From Pigmentiphaga litoralis (GTDB lineage Bacteria; Pseudomonadota; Gammaproteobacteria; Burkholderiales; Burkholderiaceae_B): 64,000 nucleotides of DNA. Shown here one piece after another: positions 45,041 through 52,991 of this stretch. The first letter of the stretch is position 1, and each line of letters begins with the position of its first letter. Both the position numbers and the translations under genes were made by a program. Below the pieces are notes generated by a model, which saw only the letters and a program-made list of their open reading frames with translations, was not told the DNA's origin and did no database searches. The DNA lies in NCBI RefSeq assembly GCF_014651835.1, contig NZ_BMXQ01000001.1:1316801-1380800 (forward strand), written 5' to 3'.

Positions 45041-45070
45041 TACGAATCCGCCCCTTGCCCCTGATTCGTA
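45041..45070. promoter_or_regulatory. inverted repeat upstream of Bug receptor gene
   Basis: Perfect 8-bp arms TACGAATC / GATTCGTA around a 14-nt C-rich spacer, 71 bp before the receptor ATG and 86 bp after the LysR stop. No T-run follows, so an operator is as likely as a transcription stop. Confidence 0.45.
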
Positions 45071-45140
45071 AATAATGGCCCAGGCCGTCGCACGGCATCG
45101 TGCGCCCTGGCCGCCATAACAACGACATCAGGAGACACAT

Positions 45141-46184
45141 ATGGTCCATCGGGAACGGCGCCGTTTCGTCGCAGGACTGGGCACCACGCTAGGCGCGGCG
45201 CTTGGAACGGGCATGGGCGCGGGGTGGGGTTGGAGTCTGGGCACGGTGGGCGGCATGCTGCCCGGCGCCGCGCACGCGGCCAGTGACGCGTGGCCCGGCC
45301 GCCCGGTCACCTTCATTGTGCCCTTCCCGCCGGGCGGTCCGGTCGACGTGACTGCGCGCTTTACCGCACAGCCGCTGGGCGCCCGATGGGGCGTCCCGGC
45401 CATCGTGGACAACCGCGCAGGCGCGGGCGGCATCGTCGGTGCGCAGCTGGCCGCGCGGGCCGAACCCGATGGCCACACCTTCTTCTTTTCGTCCATCCAT
45501 CACGCGGTCCGGCCCACGTCGGCCAACACGCCGGGCTATGACTTCGTCAAGGATTTCGTGCCGGTAGGCATGGCGGCGGTGTTCCCCATCGTGCTGGTCG
45601 TGCATCCGTCATTGCCCATCAAATCGGTGGCCGAATTGATCGCCTATGCCAAGGCCAACCCGGGCAAGCTATCGTATGGATCGTCGGGCAATGGCGGCGG
45701 CACGCATCTGGCGGGCGAACTGTTCAACAGCATGACGGGCGCCAAGCTGCAGCACATTCCCTATCGCGGCAGCGCGCCGGCCATGCAGGACTTGCTGGGC
45801 GGGCAGGTGCAGATCATGTTTGCCGATGGTCCATCGGCCGTGCCGCACGTCAAGGCGGGCAAGATCCGCGCGCTGGGTGTCGGCAATCCCGAACGGTCCG
45901 CCCTGGCGCCCGACGTGCCGACGATCGCGGAGTCGGGTTTGCCGGGCTACGAAGCGTATTCATGGAGCGGGCTGGTCGCGCCGGCACGCACGCCGCCCGC
46001 CATCATTGCAAGGGTCAACGCCGATCTCGTCAGTTTGCTGACGGACCCGGCAACGGCCAAGGCGATGCTTGCCGCGGGCGCGGAACCCAAGCCGGGAACC
46101 CCGGATGCCTTCAAGGCGTTCATCAAGTCCGAGATCGACAAGTGGCAAAAGATCATCCGGGAAGCGAACATCACGCTCGACTAG
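45141..46184 (+). CDS. Bug-family periplasmic solute receptor (TctC-like)
   Basis: 347-aa extracytoplasmic receptor of the tripartite tricarboxylate transporter type. The N-terminus MVHRERRRFVAGLGTTLGAA starts a long signal sequence with a twin-Arg-like RRR and ends near PGAAHAASDAWP (about residue 50). The mature part has VTFIVPFPPGGPVDVTARF, SYGSSGNGGGTHLAGELFN and HIPYRGSAPAMQDLLGGQVQ, the Bug hallmarks for carboxylate binding. No membrane partners (TctA/TctB) are encoded here, as usual for Bordetella-type Bug genes. Its last 14 bp overlap the end of the convergent oxidoreductase gene. Confidence 0.93.
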   Translation: MVHRERRRFVAGLGTTLGAALGTGMGAGWGWSLGTVGGMLPGAAHAASDAWPGRPVTFIVPFPPGGPVDVTARFTAQPLGARWGVPAIVDNRAGAGGIVGAQLAARAEPDGHTFFFSSIHHAVRPTSANTPGYDFVKDFVPVGMAAVFPIVLVVHPSLPIKSVAELIAYAKANPGKLSYGSSGNGGGTHLAGELFNSMTGAKLQHIPYRGSAPAMQDLLGGQVQIMFADGPSAVPHVKAGKIRALGVGNPERSALAPDVPTIAESGLPGYEAYSWSGLVAPARTPPAIIARVNADLVSLLTDPATAKAMLAAGAEPKPGTPDAFKAFIKSEIDKWQKIIREANITLD

Positions 46185-47142
46185 GGCCCAGGCGCTCGCG
46201 CGCTTCGTCATACTCCCGCTGCCATTGGGCGACCAGCGCTTCCACGGGCAGCACTTCCTGCGCCGCGCCCACGCCCTGCCCCGCGCTCCAGACATCACGC
46301 CATCCCTTGGGCCGGGCGTCCTTGTCGAGATTGACGGGCGCGGCGGCGCCGGCTTCCAGCGCCGCGGGGTCGATCCCCGCCGCCACGATGCTGGGCAGCA
46401 GGTAGTTGGCGGGCACGCCGGAAAAATACGCCGTGTTGACCACATCGGCCGCCTGCGCGCCAAGCACCATGTCGCGATACGCATCGGACGCCAGCGATTC
46501 GGTCGTGGCGATAAAGGGCGTGCCCACATAGGCGTAGTCGCAACCGAGCACCTGCGCGGCCAGCACGTCCTTGCCGTGGCTCAGGCACCCTGACAAGGCC
46601 AGCGGCCCGTCATGGAAGGCCCGCACTTCGTTGACGAACGCAACCGGATTCAAGCGCCCCGCGTGGCCGCCCGCCCCCGCCGCCACCAGGATCAGCCCGT
46701 CGGCGCCGGCCGCCAGCGCACGTCGCGCGTGCCGCACCTGCGTGACGTCGTGAAAGACCTTGCCGCCATAGGCATGCACGGCCTTGACGACCGCATCGGG
46801 CGCATGCAGCGACGTGATGACCAGCGGCACGCGGCGGCGCGCCAGGATCTCCAGGTCGCCTTCCCATCGCGGGTTCGAAGGATGCACGATCAGGTTCACG
46901 CCGTAGGGCGCCACCACGGCGTCCGGATGTGCTTCCCGATACGCCGCCAGCCCGGCTTCGATTCGCGTCAGCCAGTCTTCCAGCACCGGCTGCGGCCGCG
47001 CGTTCAATGACGGAAAGGTCCCGACAATCCCTGCAGTGCACTGAGCAATCACCAGGTCGGGGCCCGACACCAGGAACATTGGCGCCGCGATCACGGGCAG
47101 CCGCAAGCTGCCGGGAAATTCGGAAGAAGAAAACGCCGTCAT
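46171..47142 (-). CDS. NAD(P)H-dependent flavin oxidoreductase / nitronate monooxygenase-like
   Basis: 323-aa TIM-barrel flavoprotein. LPVIAAPMFLVSGPDLVIAQ near the start, GIVGTFPSLNARP, the FMN-binding LILVAAGAGGHAGR near residue 160 and ALGCDYAYVGTPF-like sequence (VLGCDYAYVGTPFIATTES) mark the nitronate monooxygenase/2-nitropropane dioxygenase family. The ATG at 47142 has GGAG five bases upstream; a GTG at 47148 overlapping the previous stop (GTGA) is the alternative. As last gene of the ligase-Bug arm, it may serve as an enoyl reductase or flavin donor; the role is unknown. Confidence 0.88.
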   Translation of the reverse strand: MTAFSSSEFPGSLRLPVIAAPMFLVSGPDLVIAQCTAGIVGTFPSLNARPQPVLEDWLTRIEAGLAAYREAHPDAVVAPYGVNLIVHPSNPRWEGDLEILARRRVPLVITSLHAPDAVVKAVHAYGGKVFHDVTQVRHARRALAAGADGLILVAAGAGGHAGRLNPVAFVNEVRAFHDGPLALSGCLSHGKDVLAAQVLGCDYAYVGTPFIATTESLASDAYRDMVLGAQAADVVNTAYFSGVPANYLLPSIVAAGIDPAALEAGAAAPVNLDKDARPKGWRDVWSAGQGVGAAQEVLPVEALVAQWQREYDEARERLGPSRA

Positions 47143-47144
47143 GG

Positions 47145-48122
47145 TCACTCCGCCTGGATGTTGGCCGCCTTGATCACGTCACCCCACAAGGCATACTCGC
47201 GATCGATGCGGCGTTTGAGCTCCGCCGAATCACCGACATTGAGCGTGTAGCCGCCGTCGGTCATGGACTTGCGAAACTGCGGGTCCTGTCCCACTTCCTT
47301 CAGGGCCGCCTTCAGCCGGTCTTCCACCGCGGCCGGCAGTTTCAACGGCCCGACCAGGGCGTACCAGCCCGTCACTTCGTAGTCGGGCACGCCGGCTTCG
47401 ATCATGGTGGGCACCTCGGGCATGCCCGCATTGCGGGTGCGCGACGTGACCGCCAGCGGCCGGGCCTTGCCGCTCTGGATATACGGAATGGCGGTGCTCG
47501 TAATGTCGAACATGAACGTGATCTTGCCGCCCACCATATCCAGCATGGCCGGGGCATTGCCGCGATACGGCACATGCAGCATCGGCGCGCGCGTTTCCTT
47601 CTTGAGCAGTTCCGCCGACAGGTGGTTGGAGGCGCCCACGCCCGCCGACCCGAACGACACCTTGTCGGGATGCTGCCTGGAATAGCTGACCAGTTCCTGC
47701 ACATTCCTGACCGGCACGTCGGGCCCGACCATCAGCACATTGGTGTAGTCGACCACCAGTCCGATCAAGGAAAAATCGGTACGGGGATCGAAGAGCTTGC
47801 TGCGCTGGACCTGTGGCGACATGGTCAGCGTGGGGCTGGCGGCAAAGCCCAGCACGTAGCCGTCGGGCGCCGTCTTGGCAGTGGCGTCGGACGCGATCAT
47901 GCCGCTGGCGCCGGCGCGGTTTTCCACCACCACCGTCTGGCCCAGCCGTTCGCCCAGGTACTTGGCGAATACCCGCGCGGTCGTATCGACCGGGCCGCCC
48001 GGGGCGTAGCCCACCAGCAGGCGGATGGGCCGATCGGGATAGGTGTTGGCGTGCGCGGCAGGCACGGTTGCCAGCAGCATCGCTGCGGCGAGGCCGAACC
48101 GGGTCCGGAAAAATGGGGTCAT
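47145..48122 (-). CDS. Bug-family periplasmic solute receptor (TctC-like)
   Basis: 325-aa receptor with ATG at 48122 and a clean signal peptide (FFRTRFGLAAAMLLATVPAA then HANTYPDRP). The mature part carries IRLLVGYAPGGPVDTTARVF, VENRAGASGMIASD, FGSAGVGASNHLSAELLKKE and HVPYRGNAPAMLDMVGGKIT. It lies 115 bp downstream of the AMP-ligase gene and 2 bp before the oxidoreductase, so it probably feeds the acid that this ligase activates. No TctAB membrane proteins are nearby. The open frame upstream to 48263 overlaps the ligase end and is not family sequence. Confidence 0.93.
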   Translation of the reverse strand: MTPFFRTRFGLAAAMLLATVPAAHANTYPDRPIRLLVGYAPGGPVDTTARVFAKYLGERLGQTVVVENRAGASGMIASDATAKTAPDGYVLGFAASPTLTMSPQVQRSKLFDPRTDFSLIGLVVDYTNVLMVGPDVPVRNVQELVSYSRQHPDKVSFGSAGVGASNHLSAELLKKETRAPMLHVPYRGNAPAMLDMVGGKITFMFDITSTAIPYIQSGKARPLAVTSRTRNAGMPEVPTMIEAGVPDYEVTGWYALVGPLKLPAAVEDRLKAALKEVGQDPQFRKSMTDGGYTLNVGDSAELKRRIDREYALWGDVIKAANIQAE

Positions 48123-48237
48123 GGGTGTCTCCGTCGTTGTTATGGTCGTCTTGATGACGTTGTGGTCGCGCGGGAAAACGATTCGGGAAAACCTTGTGTG
48201 CAGACAGGGGGTGACGCAGGCCGAAAACCTGAATGCG

Positions 48238-49788
48238 TCAGGCCGGCGCGCGCGCCGGGACACGTTCCCGCAGCGGCTGCTTCAGGATCTTGCCGCTGAC
48301 GGTGGTGGGCAGCGTGTCGATGGCGATCAGCCGCGCGGGCCGTTTATAAGGAGCCAGCCGATCCCGCAAAAAGTCGCGCAGAACGCCGAAGTCGACGTGC
48401 GCACCCGGCAAGGGTTCGACAAAGGCCACCACTTCTTCATTGCGGTCAGCCTCTTCCACACCGATCACGGCCGACGCGCGCACACCCGCAAAGGCGTTGA
48501 TGACGCTTTCCACTTCCAGCGGATACACGTTGAAGCCCGAACGAATGATCAGGTCCTTGGTTCGCCCGGCAATGAACAATGCGCCGCTGTCGTCGATGTA
48601 ACCCACGTCCCCGGTGTCAAGCCAGCCGCCGGGGTGCAGCGTGCTCGCGGTGAGTTCAGGATTGCGGTAATACCCCAGCATGACGCCGGGGCCGTGGATG
48701 AAGATGTCGCCGGTCACGCCACCAGCGCGGGACGGTTCGTCCAGCGGCCCGATATGCACGGTCACGCCTTCGACGGGATGGCCTGCGGACGCATCGTCGC
48801 GGGGCGCATCGATATCGGTAATGCACATCGACCCCGCATACTCGGTAATGCCGTAGCCGTGATGCATGGGCAGGCCGAAGTAGTCCTGCACCCTGGCCTT
48901 CAGGGTCGGGTCCAGCGCGGCGCCGCCGGTGTACAGGTAGCGCAGCGCGGGCGCCTTGACCTTGTTTTGCGGCGCGACGGCCATCAATCGCGAAAACATG
49001 GTGGGCACGCCCTGCAGGATTGAAATGCCGGGATGTTCGAGCGCGGCAAAGACGTCGGCCGCATCGAAGCGGCTGCGGACCACCAGGCTGGCGCCGGCAT
49101 AGACCGACGCCATCAGCACGGTCGCAATGCCAAAGATGTGCGAGAAGGGCAAGGCCGCATACCCGATATCGTCGGGTGTCAGCCGCCGCGACGCGCTGGA
49201 GATGCGGCCAAAGTGGATCAGCCCTTCATGCGGCACCATCACCCCTTTCGGCGCGCCAGTCGTGCCGGATGTGTAGATGACGCAGGCGACCCGATCGGCC
49301 GGCACGCTGGTGTCGATCCCGGTGCGTTCGCCCGCATCCACGCCCGCGGCAGCCCAGCTGACCCGGCACCCTTCGGACCACACCGCGGGGTCGGCCGCTG
49401 TTGCCTCGTCCGCATCGGCATGGGCCGCGGCCGCTGTCGACACCTGCGTGGTGTACAGCACCAGGGCTGGCGTCGCATGCGCGCGGATCGCGCCCAGCTC
49501 GCGCGGGCTCAATCGTGCATTCACACTGACCGGCCAGGCGTGAAGGACACTGCACGCGAACAACGCTACCACCATGTCGCTGCAGTTTTCGCCGACCACC
49601 ATGACGCGGTCCCCTTCGCGCACGCCTTGCGCGCGCAGCCATGCCGCGGCGGCTTGCGTGCGCTGCCACAGCCCGCCATAGGTCAGCACGCCGCCGCCCT
49701 CCTCAAACAGGGCGACGGCTTGAGGTCGTTCGCGGGCCTGGTGCGACAGCACGTCGTGAATGCAATGGAAGGTCAAGGAAGAAGACAT
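48238..49788 (-). CDS. class I adenylate-forming acyl-CoA ligase
   Basis: 516-aa AMP-dependent ligase. Motifs in order: ACVIYTSGTTGAPKGVMVPH near residue 175 (P-loop), HGYGITEYAGSMCITDI near 310, GGWLDTGDVGYIDDSGALFI near 395, KDLIIRSGFNVYPLEVESVI and the C-terminal Lys in TLPTTVSGKILKQPLRE near 500. It would convert a carboxylic acid to its CoA thioester. The ATG at 49788 is chosen over a TTG three codons upstream; the ribosome-binding site is weak. The neighbouring thiolase-like, dehydrogenase and crotonase genes suggest a cyclic or branched acid. Confidence 0.93.
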   Translation of the reverse strand: MSSSLTFHCIHDVLSHQARERPQAVALFEEGGGVLTYGGLWQRTQAAAAWLRAQGVREGDRVMVVGENCSDMVVALFACSVLHAWPVSVNARLSPRELGAIRAHATPALVLYTTQVSTAAAAHADADEATAADPAVWSEGCRVSWAAAGVDAGERTGIDTSVPADRVACVIYTSGTTGAPKGVMVPHEGLIHFGRISSASRRLTPDDIGYAALPFSHIFGIATVLMASVYAGASLVVRSRFDAADVFAALEHPGISILQGVPTMFSRLMAVAPQNKVKAPALRYLYTGGAALDPTLKARVQDYFGLPMHHGYGITEYAGSMCITDIDAPRDDASAGHPVEGVTVHIGPLDEPSRAGGVTGDIFIHGPGVMLGYYRNPELTASTLHPGGWLDTGDVGYIDDSGALFIAGRTKDLIIRSGFNVYPLEVESVINAFAGVRASAVIGVEEADRNEEVVAFVEPLPGAHVDFGVLRDFLRDRLAPYKRPARLIAIDTLPTTVSGKILKQPLRERVPARAPA

Positions 49789-49829
49789 GGCGGGCAACCG
49801 AAATTAGAAAGAAGACGTTCACCGCGCGT

Positions 49830-49859
49830 GCTCAATGCCGACCGCGATCAGCATTGAGC
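49830..49859 (-). promoter_or_regulatory. hairpin between thiolase and ligase genes
   Basis: Perfect 9-bp arms GCTCAATGC / GCATTGAGC with a 12-nt loop, 50 bp after the thiolase-like stop and 41 bp before the ligase ATG. No T-run follows, so a processing or stabilising stem, or an operator for an internal promoter, is likelier than termination. Confidence 0.45.
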
Positions 49860-49909
49860 CCGTGCAGGATTGAGCAGCGTCAAAAGTGAGCAGAGGGTGA
49901 CACCTATCC

Positions 49910-51130
49910 CTACAACGTCGCCGCTGTCCCAAGAATCGCCGTGGACTGACTCGACAAGGTCCCGCCGTTGCCATGCACCAGCGCGACGTCAGCGCCATCC
50001 ACCTGCCGCGCGCCGCACTCCCCGCGCAACTGCCGGACCGCTTCGATCATGATGAAGACGCCGTACATGCCAGGGTGAATGCAGCACAGACCGCCGCCGT
50101 TGGTATTGACCGGCAGGCGTCCCCCCGGCGCGATGGCGCCGCCGCGAACGAAGTCTCCGGCTTCGCCTTTTTTGCAGAAGCCCAGGTCTTCCAGGAACAG
50201 CAGCGTGTTGATGGTGAACGCGTCGTACATCTCGGCCACGTCGACATCGGCGGCCGACATGCCAGCCATGCGGAACGCCGCCGCGCCGGACTGCGTGGCC
50301 GCCGTCACCGTCAGGTCGTCCATGGAAGAGATCTGGCGGTTCCACACGGCGGTGGCATTGCCCAGCACATAGACCGGCGGCCGCGCCAGATCGCGCGCGC
50401 GGTCGGCCCGCGTCAGCACGAAGGCGCCCGCGCCATCGGTGACCAGGCAACAATCGCGCACACTGAGCGGATCGGAAATCATGCGCGCCGACAGGATCTC
50501 GTCGAGCGTGGTGGGCGTGCGTTGCTGCGCTTCGGGATTGAGCTGCGCCCACTTGTTCGCGGCCAGGGCCACTTCGGCCAGGTCCTCGCGCCGCGTGCCG
50601 TATTGGTGCATGTGGCGCGCTGCCGCCATGGCGTACGAGCTGAGCGGGTTGAGCGGCTCGTAGGGCGCTTCATAAGGCTGCGGATCGAAGGACTTGCGCA
50701 CGCGGGCGATCTCGGCGCGATTCAGGCTGGACGTGCGCTGCGTGCTGCCGTAGCAGACCAGCACGGCGTTGCACTGGCCCGTGGCCAAGGCATGCATGGC
50801 AGGCAGCAGATGCGCGACGAAGCTCGAGCCGCCCAGCATGGTGCTGTCAATGAACGTGGGCCGGATACCCAGGTGCTCGATCACCGGCATGACCCACATC
50901 GGCGCCGTCACGCTGGCCGTGCAGATGCCGTCGATGTCCTGCAGCGTCAGGCCAGCATCGCTCACCGCGCGGTGCGCTGCCTGCACCAGAATCTCCATTT
51001 CGGTAAAGCCGTTCGCCTGGCCGAGGCCAGCGTGACCCACGCCCACCACCGCCACCGCGCCCCGCAAGGCGTCCAGCGTCATCACGCCCGGTGCGGCGGT
51101 CCCCTGCGTCGTTGTCCCGCGCGCCGTCAT
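49910..51130 (-). CDS. SCP-x/Ltp2-like thiolase-fold protein lacking the usual nucleophilic Cys
   Basis: 406-aa thiolase-fold protein of the lipid-transfer/SCP-x branch. The fold is shown by AVVGVGHAGLGQANGFTEME near residue 25, VDVAEMYDAFTINTLLFLED near 295 and the C-terminal NTNGGGLCCIHPGMYG with its conserved His. Where true thiolases have the reactive Cys after the third strand, this protein reads STMLGGSSFVAHL near residue 90, with no Cys. Cys-less members paired with a DUF35 protein are known as aldolases that release a side-chain fragment from beta-hydroxy acyl-CoAs. Its ATG overlaps the DUF35 stop (ATGA at 51127-51130), so the two are coupled. Confidence 0.88.
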   Translation of the reverse strand: MTARGTTTQGTAAPGVMTLDALRGAVAVVGVGHAGLGQANGFTEMEILVQAAHRAVSDAGLTLQDIDGICTASVTAPMWVMPVIEHLGIRPTFIDSTMLGGSSFVAHLLPAMHALATGQCNAVLVCYGSTQRTSSLNRAEIARVRKSFDPQPYEAPYEPLNPLSSYAMAAARHMHQYGTRREDLAEVALAANKWAQLNPEAQQRTPTTLDEILSARMISDPLSVRDCCLVTDGAGAFVLTRADRARDLARPPVYVLGNATAVWNRQISSMDDLTVTAATQSGAAAFRMAGMSAADVDVAEMYDAFTINTLLFLEDLGFCKKGEAGDFVRGGAIAPGGRLPVNTNGGGLCCIHPGMYGVFIMIEAVRQLRGECGARQVDGADVALVHGNGGTLSSQSTAILGTAATL

Positions 51131-51606
51131 GCCGCCACCCCGCCGTCGGCCCGGGCTCCCGCATGTGCCGATGGCCCTGCCGCGGACACCGCCGAAGCCC
51201 CCGCCGGCACGAACACCACCTTGCCGCCTTCTTCCGACATCAGCACCCGCGCTTGTACCGCCATGCCTATCGTCACGTCGGCGGGCGCGATGCCATCGAC
51301 GCGCGCCATCATGCGCACACCTTCGGCCAGGTCCAGCAGGGCCACATTGCGATCCCCACCGTCCTGCGGACGCCCGCGCACCACCGTCGTGGAATAGACC
51401 GTGGCCGCCCCGGACGGCGCATACCAGTCCAGCCGATCGCTGCCGCAATGCGGGCACACCATGCGCGGATAGAACACCGAGGTATCGCAGGCCTTGCAGC
51501 GCTGGATCAGGAACTGCCCCTGGTCCAGCGCGCGGCGATAGTGGAGCTCCGCACCGACCGCGCTGGCGGGCGGCGAGCCGGACTTGTCAGGAAAAGGGGG
51601 CGCCAT
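51127..51606 (-). CDS. DUF35 zinc-ribbon/OB-fold protein, partner of thiolase-like protein
   Basis: 159 aa. A rubredoxin-like zinc ribbon, IQRCKACDTSVFYPRMVCPHCG (CxxC near residue 37, CxxC near 51; quoted in part here by its cysteines), is followed by an OB fold (TVYSTTVVRGRPQ, GMAVQARVLMSEEGGKVVFV). The last 25 residues are Ala/Gly-rich. DUF35 proteins bind acyl-CoA and pair with SCP-x-type thiolases or aldolases. Gene overlap with the thiolase-like gene supports a complex. It is divergent from the acyl-CoA dehydrogenase arm, 165 bp away. Confidence 0.92.
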   Translation of the reverse strand: MAPPFPDKSGSPPASAVGAELHYRRALDQGQFLIQRCKACDTSVFYPRMVCPHCGSDRLDWYAPSGAATVYSTTVVRGRPQDGGDRNVALLDLAEGVRMMARVDGIAPADVTIGMAVQARVLMSEEGGKVVFVPAGASAVSAAGPSAHAGARADGGVAA

Positions 51607-51771
51607 GCTGTCTCCTTGTGTCTCATCGTTTTATGTGGCTTATCGTTGGACGCAGTGTGGCCGCGCGCCGTTGCGGCTGACCATTCTTCATTCCCGAACA
51701 AGGGGTTCCAATGCCATGAAGCGCACTGGCAGCCCTAGGCGCGGTATGGTTACCGGTGAGGAGACACGACC

Positions 51772-52962
51772 ATGAACCTGACCTGGACCGACGACGAAAG
51801 GCGCTTTCGCGACGAGGTGCGCACCTTCGTACAGACCCATCTGCCATCCGATATCCGCGACAAGTCGCTGCGCCAGCAGCGGCTGGAAAAGGACGATTAC
51901 CTGCGCTGGCATCACCTGCTCAATGAACACGGCTGGGGCGCACCGACCTGGCCGAAGGAACACGGCGGCACGGGCTGGAACCCGCTGCAGCGCCTGATCT
52001 TCGAAGTCGAATCCTTTCGCGCCGGCGCGCCGCGCATGCTGCCCTTCGGCCTGACCATGCTCGGCCCGGTGCTGATGAAGTTCGGCAGCGCCGAACAGCA
52101 GGCCCGCTTGCTGCCCCGCATCATCCGGCTCGACGACTGGTGGTGCCAGGGGTATTCCGAACCCGGTTCGGGGTCCGACCTGGCGTCGCTCAGCACCAAG
52201 GCCGTCAAAGACGGCGACGACTATGTGGTCGATGGCCAGAAGACCTGGACCACGCTGGCCCACTATGCGGACTGGATCTTCTGCCTGGTCAGGACCGACC
52301 CCGACGCCAAGCCGCAGCGCGGCATATCCCTGCTGCTGATCGACATGCGCTCGCCCGGGGTCACGGTGCGCCCCATCCGCACGCTGGACGGCGGTCACGA
52401 CGTGAATGAAGTCTGGCTGGACAACGTGCGCGTGCCGGTCGGCAATCTGGTCGGCGAAGAGAACGCCGGCTGGACCTACGCCAAATATCTGCTGGGCCAC
52501 GAGCGCACCGGTATTGCCGGGCTGGGCCATTGCCGCCGCGAGCTCGATGCCATCCAGGCCTTGCTGGCCGGCAGCGCCGACGACGGCGCGCCACTGGCGC
52601 AGGACCCGCGCTGGCGTGATCGCGTGTCGCGTCTGGAGATCGATATCCTGGCGCTTGAAATGCTGTTGCTGCGCGTGGCCGCCGAAAGCGACGGCTCGCC
52701 CGGACCGGAAACGTCCATGCTCAAGATCCGCGGATCCGAGATCCAGCAGGACCTGGCCATGCTGCGCATGGAGCTGGCCGGCCCCGACGCCTGGCCGTAC
52801 GACCCGGCGTGGCTGGAAGCGGATACCGATGCCGACGTGCCCGGACCCGACGGCGCCGCCCGCACCAGCGCGGCCTATGTGGACATGCGCAAGACGTCCA
52901 TCTACGGCGGCACGACCGAGGTGCAGAAGAACATCATCGCCCGCATGCTGCTGGGCGGCTGA
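51772..52962 (+). CDS. acyl-CoA dehydrogenase, larger-subunit type
   Basis: 396-aa flavoenzyme. MNLTWTDDERRFRDEVRTFV starts the N-terminal helical domain, GWGAPTWPKEHGGTGWNPLQ and QGYSEPGSGSDLASLSTKAV are typical of the large subunit of pimeloyl-CoA/FadE28-29-type dehydrogenases, and the C-terminal MRKTSIYGGTTEVQKNIIAR carries the conserved acidic residue and FAD contacts. GAGGAG precedes the ATG. It is followed 29 bp later by a second, unlike dehydrogenase, which argues for a heteromeric enzyme. Confidence 0.93.
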   Translation: MNLTWTDDERRFRDEVRTFVQTHLPSDIRDKSLRQQRLEKDDYLRWHHLLNEHGWGAPTWPKEHGGTGWNPLQRLIFEVESFRAGAPRMLPFGLTMLGPVLMKFGSAEQQARLLPRIIRLDDWWCQGYSEPGSGSDLASLSTKAVKDGDDYVVDGQKTWTTLAHYADWIFCLVRTDPDAKPQRGISLLLIDMRSPGVTVRPIRTLDGGHDVNEVWLDNVRVPVGNLVGEENAGWTYAKYLLGHERTGIAGLGHCRRELDAIQALLAGSADDGAPLAQDPRWRDRVSRLEIDILALEMLLLRVAAESDGSPGPETSMLKIRGSEIQQDLAMLRMELAGPDAWPYDPAWLEADTDADVPGPDGAARTSAAYVDMRKTSIYGGTTEVQKNIIARMLLGG

Positions 52963-52991
52963 TCCCCTACGACGAACCGGACAGAACCCTC

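Noticed and set aside
49910-51457. 515-aa version of the thiolase-like protein
   Set aside because: The extra 109 codons overlap the DUF35 gene out of frame and are Gly/Arg-rich shadow sequence; the ATGA overlap at 51127-51130 sets the start.
52809-52991. Upstream start for the second acyl-CoA dehydrogenase
   Set aside because: This part overlaps the first dehydrogenase in another frame; MDFVLSDEQ at 52992 is the family N-terminus.
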